This document shows positions 54,190 through 62,252 of a stretch of DNA of 64,000 nt, one piece after another; within the stretch, counting starts at the first letter, position 1; each line of letters opens with the position of its first letter. Origin of the DNA: Betaproteobacteria bacterium RIFCSPLOWO2_02_FULL_63_19. Its GTDB lineage: Bacteria; Pseudomonadota; Gammaproteobacteria; Burkholderiales; SG8-39. The stretch spans positions 57,305 to 121,304 of the forward strand of contig MEQX01000004.1 of the NCBI GenBank assembly GCA_001770415.1, in the 5' to 3' direction. A program made the position numbers and the translations under genes. A model generated the notes under the pieces. It had not been told where the DNA came from and did not search any database. It saw only the letters and a list, made by a program, of their open reading frames with translations.

Positions 54190-54359
54190 ATCCCCGCCGT
54201 GCCGCCGGCCGTTTGAGCAAAAGCCAAGCCGGCGTTGATTTGCCTGCCGGGCGTGACGAATTCAGGACCTGGACGGCCGCTAAGGGTCGAAGCCGAGAGA
54301 CGTAACCTGCTTGCCCATAGCGGGATATGGCGGGCGCCGGCCAGGCAGGATTCCCAGTA

Positions 54360-55382
54360 TCAGCTGACGCGCTTGACGAACGCGAGCCGCTGCGATGGCG
54401 CAAAGTCAAGCTTGTAGAGGAATCCGAGCAAGCCAAAGTTCTCGCGCGAGACCATGGTTTCGACTCGCTCGACCTGCAGACCAGCCAGGTTGATGAACAG
54501 TTGCGACAGCAACGCGTGCCCGACGCCATGGTGCGAATAATCGGGGTCCACACCGATGGTATCGAGAACCGCCACCGGTTCGGGACGGCCGAAATCTCCG
54601 AAGTCGGTGCGTGCCATTATGAATCCTGCCGCGATGCCATCGACCCTCGCCACCAATGACAAGCGTACGGCCGAATCGGTGAGCGCTTCCTGTACCACGT
54701 GCTCAATGTAGCCCTCGCGCCGGCGGCCAGTCACGCTTTCATCGATACGCTTGACGTGCACAGTGTCCTCGGGTTTGAGCGTGCGCAGGTCGACCCTGTC
54801 ACGCGCCAACGCTTCAAAATCGTTGCCCTTGGAAGGGCTGTAGTCAATTTCGCTGGTCGAAAAGCCGGTCAGGTGCCCCGGAGCCAGGACCTTATCGCCC
54901 TCATGCGCGGCAAGGCGGTCGCCGCGCACCGGACAATCCACGACGAGAACCTTATCCAGTTCGAAGCCCGCTCGATCAAAGAACTGCAGGATGCGATGGT
55001 CGCGCCATGACCCCGTGGTGCGTATCTCCGCGACACCGAGGCGCCTGGCCTCGGCTTCCAACTTAGACATGAGCGCGGAACCGATACCCTGTCCCTGCTC
55101 GCCGGAGGCGACACCCATCGCCTCGAGCCGCAATGCAGGCTCCGCGCGCCCGAACTGGCCAAACAGCTGCCGCGCCATCACGAAACCGACGAGTTTCCCG
55201 CCATGTTCGCACGCGAACTGCACATGCAACGCCGGCTGATCGAGCGCCGCCTTCAGCCGCTTATGGTGATAAACATGCCGGGCACGGCCGATATTCGCCT
55301 GGTCGAGCGCAACCACGGAATCCAGATCCCGTTCTGTCAATCCGCGAAGCGTGATGTCCCGCTGCTGTGTACTGGTAACCAA
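54360..55382 (-). CDS. Tandem GNAT-domain acetyltransferase
   Basis: Two GNAT repeats: LEAMGVASGEQGQGIGSALMSKLEAEARRLGV and LDTIGVDPDYSHHGVGHALLSQLFINLAGLQV. Confidence 0.85.
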   Translation of the reverse strand: MVTSTQQRDITLRGLTERDLDSVVALDQANIGRARHVYHHKRLKAALDQPALHVQFACEHGGKLVGFVMARQLFGQFGRAEPALRLEAMGVASGEQGQGIGSALMSKLEAEARRLGVAEIRTTGSWRDHRILQFFDRAGFELDKVLVVDCPVRGDRLAAHEGDKVLAPGHLTGFSTSEIDYSPSKGNDFEALARDRVDLRTLKPEDTVHVKRIDESVTGRRREGYIEHVVQEALTDSAVRLSLVARVDGIAAGFIMARTDFGDFGRPEPVAVLDTIGVDPDYSHHGVGHALLSQLFINLAGLQVERVETMVSRENFGLLGFLYKLDFAPSQRLAFVKRVS

Positions 55383-55597
55383 TGCAAATCTCCTTCTCGT
55401 GCCGCTGTATCGTGGAATTTCGTCTGCCCTCGGTGTATTGCCGCGATTCTAGCGCAGTGATCTTCCCACCGTCCCCATTCGCGCAATACGGTGCCCGACG
55501 GTATGCGCGTTGAACTGCGGCCGATGACCGACACTCGATCCGTCGCACCGGTTCGCCCGCTCACGGCAAGAATCGCCGGTGCTTTCGCCCATACATG

Positions 55598-55617
55598 GTA
55601 ACCTAGTACGTAATTAC
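55598..55617. promoter_or_regulatory. Candidate operator with the same core dyad as the bcr site
   Basis: GTAacctaGTACgtaatTAC = GTA-N5-GTAC-N5-TAC, upstream of GNAT-Rrf2 and between divergent genes. Confidence 0.5.
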
Positions 55618-55663
55618 CGGTTTTTAGGTCCGCGCCCCTTAGCCCTAATTCAATTATTCCGGA

Positions 55664-56194
55664 ATGCATTCGATGCCAGGCCCCGATTCACCCGCCACGC
55701 CCGCGGGCAGCGCCAGCCACCGCCAGCCGAGACCGACAATCCGGGTCCGTCCCATTGAAGCCGGTGACCTCGCCCAGGTCATTGCGATCGATGCCGAGGC
55801 AAGCGGCATCGATAAAGTGGATTACTGGTATGAACTCTTCCATCGCTACGGAACGCGGGGACGACAACAGCGCTTTTTCCTGGTCGCGGAAGCCGAGGAT
55901 TCCGTTCTGGGTTTCATCATCGGCGAGGTCCGAGACTGGGAATTCGGATCGCCCCCCTGCGGGTGGGTGTTCGGCATTGCGGTGAGGCGTGCCGCCCGCG
56001 TGGGCGGCGTGGGCAGTGAACTGCTCGCGGCAATCCTTGAAAACTTTCGTCGGGCCGGTGTGGAAAAAGTGCGCACGCTGACCACGCGCGACAACAACCT
56101 GGTGCTGTCGTTCTTTCGAAGCCAGGGCATGATGGCCGCACCGTTCATTCCTCTCGAAATGGACCTTCCCGCGGTAAAGGGGGACATATCGTGA
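55664..56194 (+). CDS. GNAT acetyltransferase (BadL-like by context)
   Basis: IRVRPIEAGDLAQVIAIDAEASGIDKVDYW..FGIAVRRAARVGGVGSELLAAILENFRRAGVEKVRTLTTRDN. Confidence 0.85.
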   Translation: MHSMPGPDSPATPAGSASHRQPRPTIRVRPIEAGDLAQVIAIDAEASGIDKVDYWYELFHRYGTRGRQQRFFLVAEAEDSVLGFIIGEVRDWEFGSPPCGWVFGIAVRRAARVGGVGSELLAAILENFRRAGVEKVRTLTTRDNNLVLSFFRSQGMMAAPFIPLEMDLPAVKGDIS

Positions 56195-56613
56195 GGCTGC
56201 AGACCAGCACCATGCTCGCGCTGTACAGCATCATCGAGGCGGCCTCGCACCCAGGCAAGCAGGTTTCGGCCGCGGAGATCGCGGAGCGCTACGGCGTGTC
56301 GGCGCATCACCTGGCGAAGGTGCTGCGCGAGCTGGGGCGCGCCGGCCTTGTGGACTCGTCGCGGGGCGCAGGAGGCGGATATCGCTTCTCGGGCAACGCG
56401 CGGCGGCTCACACTCATGGACGTTATCGAGCGCTTCGAGGACATCGGCGCACGCTCCCCGGACCCGGGTACTGCGCAAACCGACCTTGGACTGGCCATCG
56501 CGCGCGTGCTCTCGGAGATCGACGAAATCGCCAAAGCCACGTTTCGCTCGATCACCATCGAAACGCTGCTGAAGCTGGTCGAACGGGCGCGGCGGTCTGA
56601 AACATCAGAGTAG
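56191..56613 (+). CDS. Rrf2-family transcriptional regulator (BadM-like by context)
   Basis: TMLALYSIIEAASHPGKQVSAAEIAERYGVSAHHLAKVLRELGRAGLVDSSRGAGGGYRFSGNARRLTLMDVIERFED. Confidence 0.88.
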   Translation: MRLQTSTMLALYSIIEAASHPGKQVSAAEIAERYGVSAHHLAKVLRELGRAGLVDSSRGAGGGYRFSGNARRLTLMDVIERFEDIGARSPDPGTAQTDLGLAIARVLSEIDEIAKATFRSITIETLLKLVERARRSETSE

Positions 56614-56614
56614 G

Positions 56615-56893
56615 GATAAGGATATCGATCCCTCGAACATCTTCGAGGTCATCCTGGCGCTCTCGACTCGCCGCGACCCGCCCTCGGACATCGAATTCAT
56701 CGGTCGCACCTGGAGCACGCCGCTCGATCCCACGCTGCGCGAGCCGCCGTGGGAGAACAATCACGCCATCGCGAACGCGCGCGGGTCCCGGGCGTGGAAG
56801 AAGAGCTTTCCGATCGTCCCCGAAGCGAGCCCGGAGCTCAAACGCAAGCTCATGGCAAAGTGGCCGCATCCCTTCAACCGCCGAGCGCCGGCG
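56615..56893 (+). pseudogene. 3' fragment of a UbiD-family (de)carboxylase gene
   Basis: Unannotated frame reads DKDIDPSNIFEVILALSTRRDPPSDIEFIGRTWSTPLDPTLREPPWENNHAIANARGSRAWKKSFPIVPEASPELKRKLMAKWPHPF, like a UbiD C-terminus; no upstream N-terminal part, abuts the Rrf2 stop. Confidence 0.65.
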
Positions 56894-56901
56894 ATGAACT
56901 T

Positions 56902-56927
56902 AAACCCTAGCCGAATGATAAGGGTTT
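56902..56927. promoter_or_regulatory. Perfect 7-bp inverted repeat upstream of the TA operon
   Basis: AAACCCT-N12-AGGGTTT, directly upstream of TATAAT (56932-56937). Confidence 0.55.
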
Positions 56928-56943
56928 TCGGTATAATGCCTGC

Positions 56944-57438
56944 ATGGAATCCCGTGCCAAAGCGGAACAAGCGCCGCATGTTTCCGTGACACAGCTCGCA
57001 AAACGCGAAGGTGTGAGCCGGGCTCGCGTGCTCCAACTGCTCGCCGAGCGTCGCGTTCCCGGGGCGCGGAAAATCGGCCATCACTGGGTCATCCCCGTCG
57101 CCGCCAAGCTCGTGCGGCGTGCCCCGGGCCGCCCGCGAAAGCGGCCACTTGCCGGCGAGCGGCTGTTGCGCTCGTTCGCCAGGCGCTACGTCTGGTGGCT
57201 TTCCCCGGGCGCAGCGCTGGCGAGGCCGAACTTCATCGCCACCCAGGTCATGGAGATGGGCGACTACGACGACGTGCTGGCCCTCGAAGCAACGCTCGGG
57301 CGCGAGGCGCTCGTGCGCGCGCTTCGCGAGGCCGAAGCCGGGCGATTGTCCGAACGATCGTGGATCTACTGGCATCATCGCTTGGGTGTTGCCCGCGCCG
57401 GCCGGATTCCACCCCTGCCCCGGCGCGCGCTGCGCTGA
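56944..57438 (+). CDS. HTH (MerR/excisionase-like) protein, candidate antitoxin
   Basis: HVSVTQLAKREGVSRARVLQLLAERRVPGARKIGHHWVIPVAAKL; immediately upstream of AbiEii-like gene. Confidence 0.65.
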   Translation: MESRAKAEQAPHVSVTQLAKREGVSRARVLQLLAERRVPGARKIGHHWVIPVAAKLVRRAPGRPRKRPLAGERLLRSFARRYVWWLSPGAALARPNFIATQVMEMGDYDDVLALEATLGREALVRALREAEAGRLSERSWIYWHHRLGVARAGRIPPLPRRALR

Positions 57439-57456
57439 CCGCGGCGGTCCCGCCCG

Positions 57457-58182
57457 ATGGCAGCGCCGATTGCGAACCTTACGCCGAATTTCACCCGGCT
57501 CCCGCCGGCGCAGCGGCAGCTCTGGCCGGAACTGCGTCCCGGCGTCGATCTCGGCTTCGTGCTTTACGGCGGAACCGCGATCTCGCTTCATCTCGGCCAC
57601 CGCCGCTCCGTCGATTTCGATTTTTTCCATGACCGGGCGCTGGCGCAGGATGAGATCAGGGCCGCGTTCGCGTTCATCCGGCGAGCGACAACGCTGCATG
57701 ACTCAAAGGACACGCTTGTGGTCATGGTGCCGGGTTCCGGACGCGGTTCCGGATCGGTTCCCGGAAAAGCGGGCCGAGACAGCGTGAAAGTGGGCTTCTT
57801 CGGCGGCCTGTCCTTCGGGCGGGTCGCAGACCCGCTGCTCAGCGATGACGGCGTCATGTGGGTTGCCTCGCTCGAGGATCTGATGGCGCACAAGCTGAAA
57901 GTCATCCTGCAGCGAAGCGAAAAGAAGGATTACCAGGACATCGCGGCGATGATCCGGGCGGGCTGCCAGCTGGCACGCGGGCTCGCCGCGGCGCGCCTGT
58001 TCTTCGGCAACGCCTTGCAACCCGCCGCATGCCTCAAGGCACTGACCTACTTCAAGGACGGCGATCTGGGCAGGCTCTCGGGGGCCGATCGGAACACGTT
58101 GATCGAAGCGGCGAAGTCGGTCCGCGCTCTCCCCCGGGTCGCGCTGCGATCGAAGAATCTGGCGCCATCGCCGCTTCGCTGA
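57457..58182 (+). CDS. AbiEii/AbiGii-family nucleotidyltransferase toxin-like protein
   Basis: FVLYGGTAISLHLGHRRSVDFDFFHDRALAQDEI (GG..S/T...DFDFF NTase motif), SLEDLMAHKLKVILQRSEKKDYQDIAAMI. Confidence 0.82.
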   Translation: MAAPIANLTPNFTRLPPAQRQLWPELRPGVDLGFVLYGGTAISLHLGHRRSVDFDFFHDRALAQDEIRAAFAFIRRATTLHDSKDTLVVMVPGSGRGSGSVPGKAGRDSVKVGFFGGLSFGRVADPLLSDDGVMWVASLEDLMAHKLKVILQRSEKKDYQDIAAMIRAGCQLARGLAAARLFFGNALQPAACLKALTYFKDGDLGRLSGADRNTLIEAAKSVRALPRVALRSKNLAPSPLR

Positions 58183-58346
58183 GGGCGCGCGTGGCGCTGT
58201 TGCCGAACGCGGGGCGCCACGCCGCTCGATTCCCGCCCCATGTACAACACCGGCGCTGTTGCGCTACCGTGCATCCTACGGATCCCCGGGTTCGTTCCCG
58301 GACTCGGAAAGCCACCCGGCCAGCAGACTCACGAAGGAGCAACCAC

Positions 58347-58670
58347 ATGCCGACCGATGCCGAAGAGATCTTCCCGCCTATCAGGCGCTGGAGAGCGAGC
58401 GGGCTGCAAGTCGCGCTCGCGACCGTGGTGCAGACCTGGGGCTCCTCGCCGCGCCCCGAGGGCAGCCACCTGGCGGTGAACGAGCGCGGCGAATTCGTCG
58501 GCTCGGTCTCGGGCGGCTGCATCGAGGGCGCGGTGGTGACCGAGGCGCTCGAAGTGCTCGCCGAGGGCAAGCCGCGCAGCCTCGAATTCGGCGTCTCCGA
58601 CGAGCAGGCGTGGGAGGTGGGGCTCGCCTGCGGCGGACGCGTGCGCGTGTTCGTGGAGCGGCTCGAATGA
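58347..58670 (+). CDS. XdhC/CoxI N-terminal domain protein
   Basis: VALATVVQTWGSSPRPEGSHLAVNERGEFVGSVSGGCIEGAVVTEA; internal ATG of the track ORF 57858-58670. Confidence 0.88.
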   Translation: MPTDAEEIFPPIRRWRASGLQVALATVVQTWGSSPRPEGSHLAVNERGEFVGSVSGGCIEGAVVTEALEVLAEGKPRSLEFGVSDEQAWEVGLACGGRVRVFVERLE

Positions 58671-59362
58671 AGTGGGCGACCTGGGAGCGGCTCGATGCCG
58701 CCGCCGCGGCGGGGATCTCGGCGGCGCTGGTGACGCGGCTCGCAGACGGCGCGCAGAGCCTCTTCGACGGCGAGCGCTGGCAGGGCGCACTCGATCTCGC
58801 GGGGGAGCAGCGCGCCGCGGTGCGCCGCATGCTGGCGGCCGACAAGAGCGGCATGCTCGCCGGCGCGGAGGGGCTTTTCGTGCGCTGTTACGCGCGCGCC
58901 CCGCGCCTGGTGGTGGTCGGTGCTGCGCACATCAGCCAGTTCTTGGCGCCGATGGCGACGCTCGCCGGCTTCGAGGTGATCGTGATCGATCCGCGCCGCG
59001 CTTTTGCGAGCGCCGAGCGTTTTCGCGGCGTGACGCTGATCGATGCCTGGCCCGACGAGGCGCTCGAGCAGGTGCGGCTCGACGCGACCAGCGCGGTGGT
59101 GACGCTTACCCACGATCCGAAGCTCGACGACCCGGCGCTCATCGCCGCGCTCGCCAGCCCTGCCTTCTACATCGGCGCGCTCGGCAGCAGCCGCACGCAC
59201 GCCAAGCGCATCGCGCGGCTCACCGAGGCCGGCCTCGGCGACAAGGCCGGCCGCATCCACGCGCCGGTCGGACTCGACCTCGGCGGACGCGCGCCGCGGG
59301 AGATCGCCGTTTCGATCCTCGCCCAGGTGATCCAGGTGCGCTACCGCGGCGAGGGCTCGTGA
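58667..59362 (+). CDS. XdhC Rossmann-domain protein
   Basis: RLVVVGAAHISQFLAPMATLAGFEVIVIDPRRAFASAERF..ALGSSRTHAKRIARL..HAPVGLDLGGRAPREIAVSILAQV. Confidence 0.88.
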   Translation: MKWATWERLDAAAAAGISAALVTRLADGAQSLFDGERWQGALDLAGEQRAAVRRMLAADKSGMLAGAEGLFVRCYARAPRLVVVGAAHISQFLAPMATLAGFEVIVIDPRRAFASAERFRGVTLIDAWPDEALEQVRLDATSAVVTLTHDPKLDDPALIAALASPAFYIGALGSSRTHAKRIARLTEAGLGDKAGRIHAPVGLDLGGRAPREIAVSILAQVIQVRYRGEGS

Positions 59363-60573
59363 GCTTCGATTCCCGCGCGCTGCGCCGGCAGTTTCCGCTC
59401 TTCACCCGCCAACCGGCGCTGCATTACCTCGACAATGCGGCCACTGCGCAATTGCCGCAGGTGGTGCTCGATGCGCTCATCGCGCACGAGACCGGGCGGC
59501 GCGCCAACGTGGCGCGCGGCGCCTATCCGCTCGCCGAAGAAGCGACCGAAGCCTACGCCCTCGCGCGCGAGCGCGTGCGCCGCTTCCTCAATGCCGCGAG
59601 CGTCGCCGAGGTGGTGTTTACCTCCGGAACCACCGCGAGCATCAACTTCTTCGCGCATGGCTTCGGCGCGCGGCTGGGGGCCGGCGACGAGATTCTCGTG
59701 AGCGAAGCCGAGCACCACAGCAATTTCGTTCCCTGGCAGCAGCTAGCCGAGCGCAGCGGCGCGCGGCTGCGCCTGCTGCCGCTCGCCGCCGACGGACGCA
59801 TCGACGCGGCGCGCATCGAGCAGTTCGTCAGCGCGCGCTTGAAGCTCGTCGCGATCACCCATTGCTCCAACGTCACCGGCGCGCTCACCGACTTGGCCGC
59901 CGTGGTGCGCGCGGCGCACGCGGTCGGCGCACGCGTCATGGTGGACGGCGCGCAGGCCGCGCAGCACGGCGCGCCGGACGTGCAAGCGCTCGGCGTCGAT
60001 GCGTACGCGTTCTCGGGCCACAAGTGTTTCGGGCCGAACGCCATCGGCGTGCTGTGGGTGCGCGCAGAACTCCTCGAGACGCTGCCGCCCGTGTTCGCCG
60101 GCGGGGGCATGGTGGGTCACGTGAGCCTCGCCAAGACCACTTACGCCGAGCCGCCCGCGCGCTTCGAGGCGGGGACGCCGCCGATCGCGCAAGCCGTGGG
60201 TCTGGGCGCGGCGCTCGAGTGGATGGCCTCGCTCTGCTGGCCCGAGATCCGCGCGCACGAAGAGCGCCTCGGCCGCTGCCTGCTCGATGCGCTCGCGGCG
60301 ATGCCCGACGTCAGGATCCTCGGGCCGCGGGAAATGCGCGAGCGCCTGCCGATCGTCGCCTTCGCCGTGGACGGCGTGCACCCGCACGACCTGACCCAGG
60401 TGCTGGGCGACTACGGGGTGTGCCTGCGCGGCGGCCATCATTGCGCGCAGCCGCTGCACGCGGCCTTCGGCCTCGAGGCGAGCGCACGCGCGAGCCTGGC
60501 GCTTTACAACGATGACGCGGACATCGACGCGCTCCTTGCCGGGCTCGATCGAGCGCGCACGATGCTGCGATGA
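59359..60573 (+). CDS. SufS-type cysteine desulfurase
   Basis: ALHYLDNAATAQLPQVVLDAL, EAEHHSNFVPWQQL, DAYAFSGHKCFGPNAIGVLW, RGGHHCAQPLHAAFG; GTG start 59359. Confidence 0.93.
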   Translation: MSFDSRALRRQFPLFTRQPALHYLDNAATAQLPQVVLDALIAHETGRRANVARGAYPLAEEATEAYALARERVRRFLNAASVAEVVFTSGTTASINFFAHGFGARLGAGDEILVSEAEHHSNFVPWQQLAERSGARLRLLPLAADGRIDAARIEQFVSARLKLVAITHCSNVTGALTDLAAVVRAAHAVGARVMVDGAQAAQHGAPDVQALGVDAYAFSGHKCFGPNAIGVLWVRAELLETLPPVFAGGGMVGHVSLAKTTYAEPPARFEAGTPPIAQAVGLGAALEWMASLCWPEIRAHEERLGRCLLDALAAMPDVRILGPREMRERLPIVAFAVDGVHPHDLTQVLGDYGVCLRGGHHCAQPLHAAFGLEASARASLALYNDDADIDALLAGLDRARTMLR

Positions 60574-61037
60574 GCGCGGCCGAGCTCTATCAGGCCGCGC
60601 TCAAGTCGCTCGCGCAGGAGGCGAGCGGGCACGGCCGGCTGGACGCCCCCGGCGGACGCGCGCTCGCCGACAATCCGCTCTGCGGCGACCGCGTGGAGAT
60701 GGAGGTCAGCCTCGCCGAGGGCCGCATCGCGGCGCTCGCGCACCGGGTGCAAGGCTGCCTGCTGTGCCGCGCATCGGCCTCGGCAATCGGCCGGCGCGCC
60801 CCCGGCGCGACGCCCGAGGAAGTCGAGCGCATCGCCGGCGCGCTGCAGGCGATGCTCGAAGGTTCGCCGCCGCCGGGGTGGGATTCGAGCTGGGACGAGC
60901 TTGCGGCGTTCGCGCCGGCGCAAGCCTATCGCAGCCGCCATGGCTGCGTGTTGCTGCCGTTTCGCGCGCTGCTCGAGGCGCTGCGCGCCGCGAGGGCGGG
61001 GGTGGATGACGGGCACATGTCCGGCCGGGAACAGTAA
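60570..61037 (+). CDS. SufU/IscU-like sulfur acceptor/scaffold
   Basis: NPLCGDRVEMEVSLAEGRIAALAHRVQGCLLCRASASAIGRRAPG: conserved Cys of SufU/NifU-N family. Confidence 0.85.
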   Translation: MSAAELYQAALKSLAQEASGHGRLDAPGGRALADNPLCGDRVEMEVSLAEGRIAALAHRVQGCLLCRASASAIGRRAPGATPEEVERIAGALQAMLEGSPPPGWDSSWDELAAFAPAQAYRSRHGCVLLPFRALLEALRAARAGVDDGHMSGREQ

Positions 61038-61062
61038 AGGCGATCTGCCAATCGAATTCCCG

Positions 61063-61767
61063 TCAGAACTTCTCGACCCACGGCCTCACCTCGATCTCCC
61101 ATGACCATGCACTGCGGTCCTGTTCCAGAACGTGCAGATAACTGCGCGCGATCGCATCGGGGTCGAGCATCGAATCCGGGGCATTCGCCGGCTCGACGCG
61201 GCCCGGATTGCGGATTCCACCGTCGATTACGAAGTGCGCGATGTGAACGCCCTTGGGCGCGAGTTCGCGGGCCATGCTCTGGGCAAGTCCCCGGAGTGCA
61301 AATTTTCCCATCGCAAAGGATGCGGACTGCGGGTACCCCTTGACGCTGGCCGAGGCGCCGGTGAACAGGATGGCGCCGCTGCCCCGCGATACCATGCGCC
61401 TGGCGGCCTGCTGCGCGACCAGGAAGCCGCCAAACGCGGTCACCGCCAGCGCCTTGGCGACATCGCCGGGATCAATATCGAGGATCGGGCCGCGAACGCG
61501 GTAGCTTGGATTGTAGACGACCACGTCGGGCGATGCGCCAAACCACTCATCGGCCTTTGCGAACATCGACTCGACCCGTGACCGGTCCGACGCGTCGCAT
61601 TCCAGGGCGCACGCATCCAGCTGGTTGGCCAGCGCGGCGAGTTTGCCCGGATTGCGCGCCGCCAGCGCGATGCGCATCCCCCCTTTGTCCGCGAATAGGC
61701 GCGCGACGGATGCACTTAGCCCGTCACCTGCGCCGACGATCAATGCCGTTTTGTGTATGGGCTTCAC
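61063..61767 (-). CDS. Short-chain dehydrogenase/reductase
   Basis: KTALIVGAGDGLSASVARLFADKGGMRIALAARNPGKL..VYNPSYRVRGP..SASFAMGKFALRGLAQSMARELAPKGVHIAHFVIDGGI; likely GTG start 61767. Confidence 0.9.
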   Translation of the reverse strand: MKPIHKTALIVGAGDGLSASVARLFADKGGMRIALAARNPGKLAALANQLDACALECDASDRSRVESMFAKADEWFGASPDVVVYNPSYRVRGPILDIDPGDVAKALAVTAFGGFLVAQQAARRMVSRGSGAILFTGASASVKGYPQSASFAMGKFALRGLAQSMARELAPKGVHIAHFVIDGGIRNPGRVEPANAPDSMLDPDAIARSYLHVLEQDRSAWSWEIEVRPWVEKF

Positions 61768-62252
61768 GATTGCTCCCGGTGAAATTGGATGAAATCGAAT
61801 CCTAACTCGTTGTCCGGGTCGAATCGACGGCGACCATGTGGCCCCGGTTTTCAGTTGGCCGACCAAAGCGCCGGCGCAAACCGGGCACTATGGAGATATC
61901 CGCGTAGCGATCCGGCGCAATCGCCCAGCTAAGAACTCGTGAGTGGTCGGTTCTCGGCCTGAACGGACGGTGGGGTTCAGGGCCAACTTGGTCCGCAATG
62001 CGACAATTATCTGACGCTGGCTAGAAATTCCCTGCTGAACTGCAGGTTTCCATTTCCATTGGGGCCGGACTCGACGCATTGCGGCCAATGCCTCCGGTTG
62101 GTCGGGGCGGCGCAGTTGGCCGCAAGCTGCCATATGGCTAATCGTCAGGCCGGCAGAACCAATGGATGGGATGGCTTGTCATGTTGCGTTAAGTTAGTAT
62201 TGAGACGATAACGATAATGAGGGGTGCGTGGAGGCCACGGAACCCGAATACT

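Noticed and set aside
58052-59260. 402-aa minus-strand ORF
   Set aside because: Antisense to the XdhC genes; Arg/Ala/Glu-rich low-complexity translation
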